A stretch of DNA of 64,000 nucleotides from positions 1,984,001 through 2,048,000 of the forward strand of contig NZ_JACHMU010000001.1 in NCBI RefSeq assembly GCF_014205075.1. The letters are read 5' to 3'. Every line of letters starts with the position of its first letter. Position 1 is the first letter of the stretch. This stretch comes from Microbacterium ginsengiterrae. GTDB taxonomy: Bacteria; Actinomycetota; Actinomycetes; Actinomycetales; Microbacteriaceae. Shown piece by piece: positions 24,498 through 35,261 of the stretch. The position numbers were made by a program, and so were the translations under genes. The notes under the pieces were generated by a model. It did no database searches, was not told the origin of the DNA, and saw only the letters and a program-made list of their open reading frames with translations.

Positions 24498-24658
24498 GCA
24501 CCTTGCGGAGCGAGCGCGTAGCAGACGTTATCGATCCGAGATGTTCCTGTTTCACACCGTTAACGCATCGCAACATTCCGGGGTACCTTTCGCGTATAGC
24601 TTGGTGTCACGGACGGCGCCCGAGTCGTTCGGGAATCATGAAATAGCAAGGGAGCACC

Positions 24659-25921
24659 ATGAGCGTCTTCACAAGCAAGCGCGCGCGAAAGGTCCTCGGC
24701 GGCATCGCCGTGGTCAGCGCGAGCGCGATGATCCTGGCGGGTTGCAGCGGCGGAACGACCGACGAGGGGTCCGAGCCGTCGGCACCCACTGACCGTGAGG
24801 ACCTCACGCTCAGCATCGGAACCGTCCTGCCGCAGACCGGTCAGCTCGCCTACCTCGGCCCGCCCGAGGAGGCCGGTGTCGGTCTCGCCGTCGCCGAGAT
24901 CAACGCCGCCGACATGGGCATCACCGTCGAGGTCGAGTACGGCGACTCGGGCGACCCCGACAACAAGGCCTTCGAGACCACGGTCCCGCGTCTGATCGAC
25001 TCCGGGGTGTCCGCCCTCATCGGTGCGGCATCCTCCGGCGTGACGAAGCTGTTCCTCGACGAGGCGGTCAGCGCCGGTGTCATCACCTTCTCGCCGGCGA
25101 ACACGTCGCCGGACTTCACCGACTGGCCCGATGAGAACCTCTACTGGCGCACCGCTCCGAGCGACCTGCTCCAGGGTGAGGTCCTCGCCAGCGAGATCGG
25201 TCTCGACGGCTACGCCAACCTCGGCATCATCTACCTCAACGACGCGTACGGCTCCGGCCTCGAGGCCTCGCTGACGGAGAACTTCGAAGCGGGTGGCGGC
25301 ACGGTCGTCGCATCCGAGGCGTACAACGCCAACGACACCTCGTTCGACGCCCAGGTCTCGACGATCCTCGCGCAGAACCCCGACGCCATCGCGGTGATCG
25401 GCTTCGAGGAGACCTCGACGATCGTCCCGGCCTTCATCTCCAACGGCTTCGACGGCAGCAAGTTCTACTTCGTCGACGGCAACACGCAGCAGTGGGGCGA
25501 GAACATGCCGGTCTCGATCGAGGGCAGCAAGGGCACCCAGCCGGGTCCCGTGCTCGCCGACGACTTCCAGCAGCGTCTGATCGACCAGTGGCAGGAGCAG
25601 TCGGGCGAAGAGCTCGAGGACTTCAACTACGCCGCTGAGTCCTACGACGCGGTCGTCCTGCTCGCTCTTGCCTCCCTGGTGGCGAACTCCACGGAGGGCG
25701 CCGACATCGCCGGCGCGCTGCAGGAGGTCTCCGGTGGCTCCGGCGACGGCGAGAAGTGCGACTCGTTCGAGGCGTGCGCCCAGATCATCCTCGACGGCGG
25801 CACGGCCGACTACGACGGCTACTCCGGCGCCATCACGTTCGACGACAACGGCGACCCGACCGAGGCCACCATCGGTGTCTTCCAGTACGGCGCGGACAAC
25901 ACCCACGAGCGCATCAACTGA
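24659..25921 (+). CDS. livK: Branched-chain amino-acid-type ABC transporter substrate-binding lipoprotein
   Basis: 420 residues. A signal peptide with lipobox LAGC places the mature N-terminal Cys at about residue 28, anchoring it to the outer face of the membrane. The body is a Leu/Ile/Val-binding-protein fold (GTVLPQTGQLAYLGPPEEAGVGLAVAEIN, ANTSPDFT, IIYLNDAYGSGL). ATG with AAGGGAG at optimal spacing. The permease and ATPase genes lie 1.1 kb further right on the opposite strand (27005-31083) and are presumed partners. A symmetric hairpin follows. Confidence 0.9.
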   Translation: MSVFTSKRARKVLGGIAVVSASAMILAGCSGGTTDEGSEPSAPTDREDLTLSIGTVLPQTGQLAYLGPPEEAGVGLAVAEINAADMGITVEVEYGDSGDPDNKAFETTVPRLIDSGVSALIGAASSGVTKLFLDEAVSAGVITFSPANTSPDFTDWPDENLYWRTAPSDLLQGEVLASEIGLDGYANLGIIYLNDAYGSGLEASLTENFEAGGGTVVASEAYNANDTSFDAQVSTILAQNPDAIAVIGFEETSTIVPAFISNGFDGSKFYFVDGNTQQWGENMPVSIEGSKGTQPGPVLADDFQQRLIDQWQEQSGEELEDFNYAAESYDAVVLLALASLVANSTEGADIAGALQEVSGGSGDGEKCDSFEACAQIILDGGTADYDGYSGAITFDDNGDPTEATIGVFQYGADNTHERIN

Positions 25922-25931
25922 TACGCCTGAG

Positions 25932-25966
25932 AAGAACGCCGGGTGCCGATGGCATCCGGCGTTCTT
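25932..25966. terminator. Bidirectional terminator between livK and epimerase
   Basis: AAGAACGCCGGGTGCC / GGCATCCGGCGTTCTT with a 3-nt loop (one G-T wobble), between convergent genes. Confidence 0.88.
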
Positions 25967-25981
25967 CGCGTGTGCGCGGAG

Positions 25982-26968
25982 CTAGGCGACCGAGCGGGCG
26001 TGCGCGACCAAGCGGTCGAACTGCGCGTCGAGCTGCTGGTCCACGACCTGCGCCTCGGCGTGGGCGTCGTAGTAGGCGAGGATCCGCCTGGCACCCTCGT
26101 CGAAGGTGATCGTGGTGGCGAACTCCGGCACGAGCGCCTGGACCTTCGCGTTGTCGAACAGCATGGAGTGCGCCTTGTCGCCCACCAGCCCAGGGCCCAG
26201 GTCGGGGGCGACGAGGGCGATCGTCTCTGAGGCGACGTGGACGAGATCCGCCTCCGCGCCTGCGGCCTGGGCGAGCCACTCGTAGATCTGGTTCCAGGTC
26301 GGGGCATGCGAGCCCGTGATCGTGAAGTCCTCACCGATCGCTCCGGGGTGCCCGATGAGGCCGGTGAAGGCCACCGCGAAGTCGTCGGAATGGGTGATGG
26401 TCCACAGGCTCGTGCCATCGCCGTGCACGACGACAGGCCGGCCCGTACGCATGCGCACGATGTCGGTCCACCCGCCGAGCGTGGGGAACAGCTGCTCGTC
26501 GTAGGTGTGCGACGGGCGGATGATCGTCAGCGGCAGGCCCCGCTCGTCCGCGGCGGCCGTCAGCATGTCCTCGCACGCGATCTTGTCGCGCGAGTACTTC
26601 CAGAACGGGTTCTCCAGCGGTGTCCGCTCGGTGACCGGCACCCGGGCAGGCGGCTTCTGGTACGCGGACGCCGAGCTGATGAACACGTACTGTCCCGTGC
26701 GCTCGCCGAACACGTCGAGGCCGGTGGAGACGTGGGCGGGGGTGAAGGAGAGGAAGTCGGCGACCGCGTCGAACTCCCGCCCGCCCAGCGCCTCCTGGAG
26801 GGCTGCCGCGTCGCGCACGTCCGCCGACACGGCGGTGACCCCGTCCGGCAGGTCGCGCCGCGCGTTCCCCCGGTTGACGACCGTGACGTCGTGTCCGCGC
26901 TCGACCGAGCGGCGGACGCATGCCGCGCTGATCGTGCCTGTTCCGCCCAGATAAAGGATGCTCGTCAT
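25982..26968 (-). CDS. NAD-dependent epimerase/dehydratase family protein
   Basis: 328-residue extended SDR. N-terminal dinucleotide motif ILYLGGTGTISAACV (GGTGxxS form), VDV-like NRG segment and the active-site region VFISSASAYQKP (serine) with YSRDKIACED in the YxxxK position. Similar proteins act on sugar nucleotides or are called reductases; substrate unknown. ATG at 26968 is preceded by TAGGCT with 7-nt spacing, so a longer N-terminus (start 26995) is less likely. Convergent with livK. Confidence 0.82.
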   Translation of the reverse strand: MTSILYLGGTGTISAACVRRSVERGHDVTVVNRGNARRDLPDGVTAVSADVRDAAALQEALGGREFDAVADFLSFTPAHVSTGLDVFGERTGQYVFISSASAYQKPPARVPVTERTPLENPFWKYSRDKIACEDMLTAAADERGLPLTIIRPSHTYDEQLFPTLGGWTDIVRMRTGRPVVVHGDGTSLWTITHSDDFAVAFTGLIGHPGAIGEDFTITGSHAPTWNQIYEWLAQAAGAEADLVHVASETIALVAPDLGPGLVGDKAHSMLFDNAKVQALVPEFATTITFDEGARRILAYYDAHAEAQVVDQQLDAQFDRLVAHARSVA

Positions 26969-26975
26969 GCGCACG

Positions 26976-26981
26976 AGCCTA
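26976..26981 (-). promoter_or_regulatory. -10 element of the epimerase gene, leaderless arrangement
   Basis: TAGGCT on the minus strand, 7 nt before the ATG at 26968. Confidence 0.5.
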
Positions 26982-27004
26982 TGGCCCGTGCGCATGACTG
27001 CGGG

Positions 27005-27775
27005 TCATTCCTCCCCGAGCGTGCCCAGATACAGTCCGATCACCTTCGGATCGTTCAGCAGCTCGCGTCCCGTGCCGGTGTACGCGTCGTGGCCCTGGTC
27101 GAGGACGTACCCGCGATCGCAGATCTGCAGGCAACGCCGCGCGTTCTGCTCGACCATGATCGTCGTGACGCCGGCCTTGTTGATGTCGGAGACTCGGATG
27201 AAGGCGTCGTCCTGGCGCACGGGGGAGAGCCCGGCGGACGGCTCGTCCAACAGCAGGACGGACGGATCCATCATCAGCGCCCGTGACATCGCGACCATCT
27301 GCCGCTCGCCGCCGGAGAGCGACCCGGCGCGCTGCTTCAGACGAGCGCTCAGCTCGGAGAAGATGCCGGTGACGAACTCCAACCGCTCCCGGTACGCCTT
27401 CGGCCGCTGGATGATCCCCATCTGCAGGTTCTCCTCGATGGTCAGCGAGGGGAACACGTTGTTGGTCTGCGGGACGAAGCCGACACCGCGCTGGACGAGT
27501 TCGTTCGCCTTCAGACCGACGATGCTCTCGCCGTTGACGAGGATGTCGCCCCCTCGGACCTTCACCTGGCCGAAGATCGCCTTGAGCAGCGTCGACTTGC
27601 CGGCACCGTTGGGGCCGATGATGCCGATGAGCTCGCCCTTGGCGGCCGTGAGGTTGGTGTCGGTGAGGATGTTCACCCCTGGCAGATATCCCGCGGTGAG
27701 GCCCTTGACCTCGACGACGATCTCGCCCGAGCTCGGGACGTGCGCCTCGGATGATGCGGTGGCCGGCGTGCTCAT
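27005..27775 (-). CDS. livF: Branched-chain amino acid ABC transporter ATP-binding protein LivF
   Basis: 256-residue ABC ATPase energising high-affinity branched-chain amino acid (or related) uptake. Walker A GPNGAGKST, Q-loop FVPQTNNVF, signature LSGGERQMVAMSRALM, Walker B VLLLDEPSAGLSP, switch His replaced by Gln in IMVEQNA as is usual in LivF. ATG at 27775 overlaps the livG stop (ATGA). Last gene of the livH-livM-livG-livF operon. Confidence 0.94.
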   Translation of the reverse strand: MSTPATASSEAHVPSSGEIVVEVKGLTAGYLPGVNILTDTNLTAAKGELIGIIGPNGAGKSTLLKAIFGQVKVRGGDILVNGESIVGLKANELVQRGVGFVPQTNNVFPSLTIEENLQMGIIQRPKAYRERLEFVTGIFSELSARLKQRAGSLSGGERQMVAMSRALMMDPSVLLLDEPSAGLSPVRQDDAFIRVSDINKAGVTTIMVEQNARRCLQICDRGYVLDQGHDAYTGTGRELLNDPKVIGLYLGTLGEE

Positions 27776-28761
27776 GAGTTCTCCTCTTCGGCCGCCTGCA
27801 CGGCGGCTTCGTGCTCCTCGCGGATCTCCGCCAGCATCTCGGACGCGGACTCGTCGAGCTCGCCCGAGTACCGACCGGTGACGACTCCGAGATCGACATC
27901 CTGGTGGCTGCCGAGGTAGGCGTCGATCACGGCCTGGTCCTGCATGACCGACTCCGGCGGCCCCTCTGCCACGACACGACCCTCGGCCATCACCACCACC
28001 CAGTCGGCGATATGCCGGACCATGTTCATGTCGTGCTCGACGAACAGCACCGTCATCCCGAGCTCCTTGAGGTCGAGGATGTGGTCCAGGAGCGACTGCG
28101 TCAGCGCCGGGTTGACGCCGGCCATCGGCTCGTCGAGCATCACGAGGTTGGGATCGCGCATGAGCGCCCTGGCCATCTCGAGGAGCTTGCGCTGCCCGCC
28201 GGACAGGCTCGCCGCGTAGTCCTGCGCCTTGTTGTCGAGCTTGAACCGGGCGAGCAGGTCCATCGCCTTGGCCTCGAGCTCCGTGTCCTGCGTGCGCCAG
28301 ATGGCGGGGATGAGGCTTCGGAAGAAGCTCTCGCCCTTCTGGTCCGGCGCACCGAGCTTCATGTTCTCGAGGACCGTGAGCAGCGACAGGGCCTTGGTGA
28401 GTTGGAACGTGCGCACCTGGCCCATGCGGGCGACCTTGAACGAGGGGATTCCGGAGAGCTGATGCCCGTCGAAGCTCCACTTGCCGGTGTTCGGCTTGTC
28501 GAACCCGCACAGGAGGTTGAACAGGGTCGTCTTTCCGGCACCGTTCGGGCCGATCAGCGCCGTGATCGCGTTGCGCGGGATCTCCAGATGGTCGACGTCG
28601 ACCGCGGTCAGTCCGCCGAAGCGGCGTGTCACGTGGTCGGCGACGAGGATCGGATCGTTCTTCTCGCACCCGGGGACGGCCTCGCCCTTGTGCAGCCCGA
28701 CGGTCTTGATCCGTCCGGTGCGCGGAGCCGCGGGGTCCGCGGGGATGTTGTTATTTGACAA
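27772..28761 (-). CDS. livG: Branched-chain amino acid ABC transporter ATP-binding protein LivG
   Basis: 329 residues: an extra charged N-terminus of about 38 residues, then an ABC ATPase with Walker A GPNGAGKTT, signature LSGGQRKLLEMARALM, Walker B LVMLDEPMAGVNP and FVEHDMNMV. The C-terminal extension (about 270-329) is acidic and longer than in typical LivG. Start is TTG at 28761, supported by GAGGGAG 7 nt upstream; it overlaps livM by 11 nt. Partner of LivF in the transporter. Confidence 0.93.
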   Translation of the reverse strand: MSNNNIPADPAAPRTGRIKTVGLHKGEAVPGCEKNDPILVADHVTRRFGGLTAVDVDHLEIPRNAITALIGPNGAGKTTLFNLLCGFDKPNTGKWSFDGHQLSGIPSFKVARMGQVRTFQLTKALSLLTVLENMKLGAPDQKGESFFRSLIPAIWRTQDTELEAKAMDLLARFKLDNKAQDYAASLSGGQRKLLEMARALMRDPNLVMLDEPMAGVNPALTQSLLDHILDLKELGMTVLFVEHDMNMVRHIADWVVVMAEGRVVAEGPPESVMQDQAVIDAYLGSHQDVDLGVVTGRYSGELDESASEMLAEIREEHEAAVQAAEEENS

Positions 28762-29728
28762 AGGTCAGCTCCCTCTTGTTTCCGAGGAGTCCCTGCGGCC
28801 GGAAGATGACCAGCAGCATGAGGGCGATTCCGACGATGACGAACCGGAGGGTGGCCGCCTGGATCGACGACATGGGCAGGATGCCCTCCGAGGCGAGGCT
28901 CGGGAGCACGCCCTCGAGGAACGCCATGATGACCCAGAAGATCAGCGCGCCCAGCGCGGGACCGAACACGGTCGCCGCACCACCGAGCAGCAGGATCGTC
29001 CAGATGAAGAACGTCAGCGACGTCGTGTAACTGGCCGGCACCACCGCGGAGGGGAGGGCGAAGACCGCGCCTCCGAGTCCGCCCATGACACCACCGATGA
29101 CGAGCGCCTGCATCTTGTACGAGAAGACGTTCTTGCCGAGCGACCGGACGGCGTCCTCATCCTCGCGGATGCCCTTGAGCACGCGGCCCCACGGGCTGCG
29201 CATGAGTGCCCACACCAGATAGATGCACACCGCGAGCACGAGCAGGCCGAACACTCGCACCCACAGCTGGTTGGCGTTGTAGGTCCAGGGTCCGAAGCCG
29301 TACGTGCCCTCGGGGAAGGGGTTCGCCGCCCGGAATCCCGCGTGGTAGCCGCCGAGGCCGTCGGCCGCGTTGGTGAACTCCTCGAACGCCGTAGACGTGA
29401 ACAGCAGGCGGACGATCTCGGCCGCCGCGATGGTCGCGATGGCAAGGTAGTCGGCCCGCAGCCGCAGGGTCGGGATGCCGAGGATGAGGGCGAAGAGCGT
29501 CGACATGACCATGCCGACGAGGATTCCGACCCACCACGGGAGTCCGAACGAGAGGATCGAGATCGCGTAGCTGTACGCGCCGATCGCCATGAACCCCGCC
29601 ATACCGAAGTTGAGCAGTCCGGCGTAGCCGAAGTGCACCGCGAGACCCGTCGCCGCGATCGCGTAGGCGATCGTCGTCGGGCTCAGCATCCATGCTGCCG
29701 TGTTACTGAAAATCGCTCCCCAGTCCAT
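28751..29728 (-). CDS. livM: Branched-chain amino acid ABC transporter permease LivM
   Basis: 325-residue integral membrane protein with 8-10 helices; begins MDWGAIFSNTAAWMLSPTTIAYAIAATGLAVHFGYAGLLNFG-like, and carries the family EAA-type loop (RLRADYLAIATIAAAEIVRL) and a second conserved segment (GRVLKGIREDEDAVRSLGKN). ATG at 29728 starts 2 nt after the livH stop. The C-terminus ends LVIFRPQGLLGNKRELTFV, standard for LivM. Confidence 0.94.
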   Translation of the reverse strand: MDWGAIFSNTAAWMLSPTTIAYAIAATGLAVHFGYAGLLNFGMAGFMAIGAYSYAISILSFGLPWWVGILVGMVMSTLFALILGIPTLRLRADYLAIATIAAAEIVRLLFTSTAFEEFTNAADGLGGYHAGFRAANPFPEGTYGFGPWTYNANQLWVRVFGLLVLAVCIYLVWALMRSPWGRVLKGIREDEDAVRSLGKNVFSYKMQALVIGGVMGGLGGAVFALPSAVVPASYTTSLTFFIWTILLLGGAATVFGPALGALIFWVIMAFLEGVLPSLASEGILPMSSIQAATLRFVIVGIALMLLVIFRPQGLLGNKRELTFVK

Positions 29729-29730
29729 GG

Positions 29731-31083
29731 TCAACCGATCCTCTCTTTTCGACCGAGGATGCCCTGTGGTCGGAACAGCAGCACCAGAATGAGGACGGCC
29801 AGCGCCCCGACGTACTTCAGGTCGGAGGGCAGCCAGAGTGTCGAGAGCTCGACGAGCACCCCGACGACGATCGCGCCGATGAGCGCACCGAACGCGGTGC
29901 CGAGGCCGCCGAGCGTGACGGCGGCGAAGATCAGCAGCAGGATGTGCACGCCCATGTCCCAGCGGACGCCGGGGCGGAAGTACGCCCACAGGATGCCGCC
30001 GAGTGCGGCCAGCGCTGCCGCGAGGATCCACACGATGCGGATGACCCGGTCGACGTTGATGCCGGATGCCGCCGCGAGCGTGGGATTGTCGGAGATCGCT
30101 CGCGTCGCCTTACCGGTCCGAGTGCGCAGCAGCCAGAAGGCGACGGCGACGAGGACGACGATGCTGAGCCCCATCGACATCATGTCGATCACGCTGAGGC
30201 GGATGGGGCCCCAGATCTGGATCTTCGGTGCACCGGCGTTCGGCAGCTGCACCGTGCCGCCGCCGAAGAAGAACAGGAACACGTAGCGCAGCGCGAACGA
30301 GAAGCCGATGCTGACGATCATGAGCGGGATGATGCCCATCCCACGTTTTCGCAGCGGTTTCCACAGGCCCACGTCCATGAGGAGTCCGAAGATCCCACCG
30401 CAGACGACCACGAGGGGGATCGTCAGCCACATCGGCAGTGCCAGGCTCACCCCGAACACGACCGCCATCACCGCGCCGAAGGTGACCATCTCGGCGTGCG
30501 CGAAGTTCGTCAGGTTCATCGTGCCGAAGATCAGCGAGACGCCGATCGCGGCGAGGGCGAGCAGCAGCCCGAAGTTCAGGCCGTTGATGAGGCGCTCGAC
30601 GAACTGGTCGAGGAAGGTCGTCGTCTCGCGCACCCCCTCGCCGAGGAAGAGGTTGATGATGACGCGGTTGCCGAGTCCGAACTCCACCTCCTGCGAGGCG
30701 GAGTCGCCTTCGACGATCACGCCGTCGGGGAGGGTCGACTCGTCGACCGTCAGAGTGTAGGTGTCGCGTTCGGGGACGTACAGCGTCCACCGGCCGGTCT
30801 CGTCCGTCTCGGTCTCGGCCTCGAAGCCGTTGCCCTCGATCGAGACGGTCACGTCGGGGACCGGGTCGTCCTCGAAACGGATGACGCCGGCGAAGAAGAA
30901 GTCGGTGACCTCCTGCTCGTCGGCGCCCTCATCGCTGTCTGCGCTCGTGCTCGTGCTGCTGTCATCGCTCTCGGCATGTGCGGCCGGAGCAGCGATGAAC
31001 AGCATCGCCGCTGCGAGCAGAGCACTCAACAGCATGACTATCAGCGGCACCGCCCGACGCTTGTGGCCAGTCGTCAGTTCCAC
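29731..31083 (-). CDS. livH: LivH permease with secreted N-terminal Ig/TTR-like domain
   Basis: 450 residues. The C-terminal 300 are a normal LivH permease (LVFGTMNLTNFAHAEM-type motif as SLIFGTMNLTNFAHAEM, RAISDNPTLAAASGINVDRV, LFRPQGILGRKE). The first 150 are unusual: a signal-type hydrophobic segment (11-37) ending AHA, an acidic Ser/Asp linker, then a beta-rich domain (about 58-140: GVIRFEDDPVPDVTVSIEGN, ETDETGRWTLYVPERDTYTLTVDE) resembling carboxypeptidase-regulatory/transthyretin-like folds, predicted outside the cell. GTG at 31083 is supported by GAGGGAGG just upstream; the frame continues further left but without a better signal. Confidence 0.88.
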   Translation of the reverse strand: MELTTGHKRRAVPLIVMLLSALLAAAMLFIAAPAAHAESDDSSTSTSADSDEGADEQEVTDFFFAGVIRFEDDPVPDVTVSIEGNGFEAETETDETGRWTLYVPERDTYTLTVDESTLPDGVIVEGDSASQEVEFGLGNRVIINLFLGEGVRETTTFLDQFVERLINGLNFGLLLALAAIGVSLIFGTMNLTNFAHAEMVTFGAVMAVVFGVSLALPMWLTIPLVVVCGGIFGLLMDVGLWKPLRKRGMGIIPLMIVSIGFSFALRYVFLFFFGGGTVQLPNAGAPKIQIWGPIRLSVIDMMSMGLSIVVLVAVAFWLLRTRTGKATRAISDNPTLAAASGINVDRVIRIVWILAAALAALGGILWAYFRPGVRWDMGVHILLLIFAAVTLGGLGTAFGALIGAIVVGVLVELSTLWLPSDLKYVGALAVLILVLLFRPQGILGRKERIG

Positions 31084-31215
31084 GAAACCTCCCTCGTCGT
31101 CACAGGGGCGCCGAGGCTCGGGTCGCATCGGCATTGGTGAACGACGGTATGAGCGTAATGTGTCGCTTTTGTTTCGTGCCAGTGTCAGGCGTGTCGTTAT
31201 CAAACGGTGCCGTGA

Positions 31216-32790
<1,575 letters not shown>

Positions 32791-32801
32791 GTCTTCTCTC
32801 G

Positions 32802-32837
32802 GGAAGGGGGCGGATGCTGCGGCATCCGCCCCCTTCC
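32802..32837 (+). terminator. Terminator of guaB
   Basis: Perfect 16-bp stem GGAAGGGGGCGGATGC/GCATCCGCCCCCTTCC, loop TGCG. Confidence 0.92.
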
Positions 32838-32856
32838 TTCTGCCGTCGGCGCGGCG

Positions 32857-32862
32857 TAGCGT
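32857..32862 (+). promoter_or_regulatory. -10 element of the DUF2277 gene
   Basis: TAGCGT lies 6 nt before the ATG at 32869. Confidence 0.5.
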
Positions 32863-32868
32863 GCTGGG

Positions 32869-33183
32869 ATGTGCCGCAACATCCACACCCTGCACAACTT
32901 CGAACCGGCCGCGACGTCCGATGAGGTGCATGCCGCCGCCCTCCAGTACGTGCGCAAGATCGCCGGGACGACGAAGCCGTCCAAGGCCAACCGGGAGGCG
33001 TTCGATCGCGCCGTCGCGGAGATCGCACACGCCACACAGCATCTGCTGAACGACCTCGTCGCGTCGACCCCGCCGAAGAACCGCGAGGAGGAGGCGGCGA
33101 AGAATCGCGCCCGCTCAGCCGACCGGTACGAGGCGCTCCGCGCGTTCCAGGAGCAGAAACGCGCCGCCCGGGCCGCGTCCTGA
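32869..33183 (+). CDS. DUF2277 family protein
   Basis: 104-residue cytosolic protein. It opens MCRNIHTLHNFEPAAT, the near-invariant start of DUF2277, followed by VHAAALQYVRKIAGTTKPSKANREAFDRAV. Function unknown. The family start motif with Cys2 and a -10 with 6-nt spacing fix the start. Stand-alone between guaB and guaB3. Confidence 0.9.
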   Translation: MCRNIHTLHNFEPAATSDEVHAAALQYVRKIAGTTKPSKANREAFDRAVAEIAHATQHLLNDLVASTPPKNREEEAAKNRARSADRYEALRAFQEQKRAARAAS

Positions 33184-33229
33184 GATCGCCGGTCCGCACT
33201 GGCGGGAGCGGTGGCGGGAGTGCGCCGGG

Positions 33230-33235
33230 TAGGCT
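33230..33235 (+). promoter_or_regulatory. -10 element of guaB3
   Basis: TAGGCT lies 6 nt before the GTG at 33242. Confidence 0.5.
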
Positions 33236-33241
33236 GAAGGG

Positions 33242-34366
33242 GTGAGCATGGACATCGAACTCGGCCGAGCCAAGCGTGCGCGTCGCGCATACACGTTCGA
33301 CGACATCGCCGTGGTGCCGTCGCGACGGACCCGCAACCCCGAAGACGTCTCGACCGCATGGACGATCGACGCGTTCTCCTTCGACACCCCCGTCATCGGT
33401 GCGCCGATGGACTCCGTCGTGAGTCCGCAGACGGCGATCATGCTCGGCAGGCTCGGTGGCCTCGGCGTCCTCGACCTCGAAGGTCTGTGGACGCGGTACG
33501 AGGATCCGGAGGCTCTGCTCGCGGAGATCGCCGCGCTGCCGGCCGAGAAGGCCACCGTGCGGATGCAGGAGCTGTACTCCGAGCCGATCAAACCGGAGCT
33601 CATCGCCTCGCGCCTGGCGGAGATCCGCGAGGGCGGCGTCACCGTCGCCGGCTCCCTCACCCCGCAGCGCACCCAGGAGCTCTACGACACCGTCGCGGCT
33701 GCCGGTGTCGACCTGTTCGTCATCCGCGGCACCACGGTGTCCGCCGAGCACGTCTCCAGCGTCGCCGAGCCGCTGAACCTCAAGAAGTTCATCTACGACC
33801 TCGACGTGCCCGTCATCGTCGGCGGCGCAGCGACGTACACCACCGCCCTGCACCTCATGCGTACCGGCGCAGCGGGTGTCCTCGTCGGGTTCGGCGGGGG
33901 AGCGGCATCGACGACGCGCGCCACCCTCGGCGTCCACGCGCCGATGGCGACCGCCGTCTCCGATGTCGCCGCCGCGCGCCGCGACTACCTCGACGAGTCC
34001 GGCGGGCGCTACGTGCACGTCATCGCCGACGGCGGGGTCGGCACGTCGGGCGACATCGTCAAGGCGATCGCCATGGGTGCGGATGCCGTGATGCTCGGCG
34101 TCGCCCTCGCGCGGGCGACGGACGCCCCAGGTCGCGGCTTCCACTGGGGGCCCGAAGCGCACCACCCGCATCTTCCCCGCGGGCGCCGCGTCGAGACGCC
34201 GGGAATCGCGACGCTCGAGCAGATCCTCTACGGGCCGGCTCCCGTGGCCGACGGCACCGCGAACCTCATCGGGGCGCTGCGCAAGTCGATGGCCACCACC
34301 GGATACTCCGACCTGAAGGAGTTCCAGCGCGTCGAGGTCGTGCTCGCGCCTTACCAGCAGTCATGA
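33242..34366 (+). CDS. guaB3: GuaB3-family IMP dehydrogenase-related protein
   Basis: 374 residues, an IMPDH/GMPR-fold TIM barrel without CBS domains. It opens MDIELGRAKRARRAYTFDDIAVVPSRRTR, the signature of the actinobacterial GuaB3 branch. The catalytic-loop Cys seen in GuaB (GSICTT) is not present in that form: the corresponding region reads GFGGGAASTTRATLGVHAP. Some members of this family have been reported to act as GMP reductase rather than IMPDH, so a role in purine recycling is likely. GTG start, leaderless-type promoter. guaB lies 0.45 kb upstream. Confidence 0.92.
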   Translation: MSMDIELGRAKRARRAYTFDDIAVVPSRRTRNPEDVSTAWTIDAFSFDTPVIGAPMDSVVSPQTAIMLGRLGGLGVLDLEGLWTRYEDPEALLAEIAALPAEKATVRMQELYSEPIKPELIASRLAEIREGGVTVAGSLTPQRTQELYDTVAAAGVDLFVIRGTTVSAEHVSSVAEPLNLKKFIYDLDVPVIVGGAATYTTALHLMRTGAAGVLVGFGGGAASTTRATLGVHAPMATAVSDVAAARRDYLDESGGRYVHVIADGGVGTSGDIVKAIAMGADAVMLGVALARATDAPGRGFHWGPEAHHPHLPRGRRVETPGIATLEQILYGPAPVADGTANLIGALRKSMATTGYSDLKEFQRVEVVLAPYQQS

Positions 34367-34382
34367 CGGCGGTCCTGTACCC

Positions 34383-35180
34383 GTGACGCCCCAGGAGTTC
34401 CCTCCGACCCTGCGCGAGGTCATGCTGCGCGGGCGTTGGATCGCCGTGCTGTGCGCGTGCCTCGTCGTGGCCGGTGTCTTCGCCTTCCTCGGCCAGTGGC
34501 AGTTGGAGCGCGCGATCGACACCGATCCACCACCCGCCGGCATCACCGAGGAGGTCCGCCCGCTCGCCGATGTCCTCGAGCCGGGCGAGTACCTGCCGGA
34601 GCCCCTCGTCGGACAACGAGTCGAGGTCGCAGGGGAGTGGATCCCCGGAGACTTCCTCATCGTCTCGTCCCGCTTCAACGACGACGCGGAAGGCTTCTGG
34701 GTGACCGGTCAGCTGCGCGTCGCCGAGCAGACGTCGATCGCCGTGGCGCTCGGTTGGGCACCGGATCGGGACAGTGCGGATGCCGCTGCTGACGCCCTGG
34801 AGCGCGACGCCGCCGGTGCAGAGGCGACGATCACCGGGCGCATCATCTCGGACGAGGGCACGTCCCTGCCTCGGAGGGACGACCCGTTCGGGATGGACCG
34901 GATGTCGCCCGCGATGCTTCTGGGCCAGTGGCACGACACCGAGCAGCTGTCCGTCTACCGTCCGTACCTCGCTTCGGTGGAAGCACCGACCGGGCTGGTG
35001 GACATCGTCTCCCCGGCGCCGGACGAGCTGGGGACGGTCAACTGGTTGAACATCTTCTACGCCATCGAGTGGGCGGTGTTCGCCGGGTTCGCGTTCTACA
35101 TCTGGTATCGCCTCGCCAAGGACAGATGGCAGCTCGAGGTCGAGGAGTTCGAGGAGCGGTCGGGAACACCCGCACCCTGA
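34383..35180 (+). CDS. SURF1-family membrane protein
   Basis: 265 residues with two transmembrane helices, near the N-terminus (about 18-38, WIAVLCACLVVAGVFAFLGQWQLER) and C-terminus (about 220-242), enclosing a soluble extracytoplasmic domain. The GxWQxxR-like motif right after helix 1 and the two-helix layout define SURF1/Shy1, which helps assemble haem-copper cytochrome c oxidase. GTG at 34383 follows guaB3 by 16 nt, so it may be co-transcribed. Confidence 0.88.
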   Translation: MTPQEFPPTLREVMLRGRWIAVLCACLVVAGVFAFLGQWQLERAIDTDPPPAGITEEVRPLADVLEPGEYLPEPLVGQRVEVAGEWIPGDFLIVSSRFNDDAEGFWVTGQLRVAEQTSIAVALGWAPDRDSADAAADALERDAAGAEATITGRIISDEGTSLPRRDDPFGMDRMSPAMLLGQWHDTEQLSVYRPYLASVEAPTGLVDIVSPAPDELGTVNWLNIFYAIEWAVFAGFAFYIWYRLAKDRWQLEVEEFEERSGTPAP

Positions 35181-35261
35181 TCGACGAAGGTCGTCGTCGC
35201 GATTCGTCTTTCCGCCAGCATCGGACGACGTCTCTCCGAGGAAGGTCGTAGGCCGCCGTCC

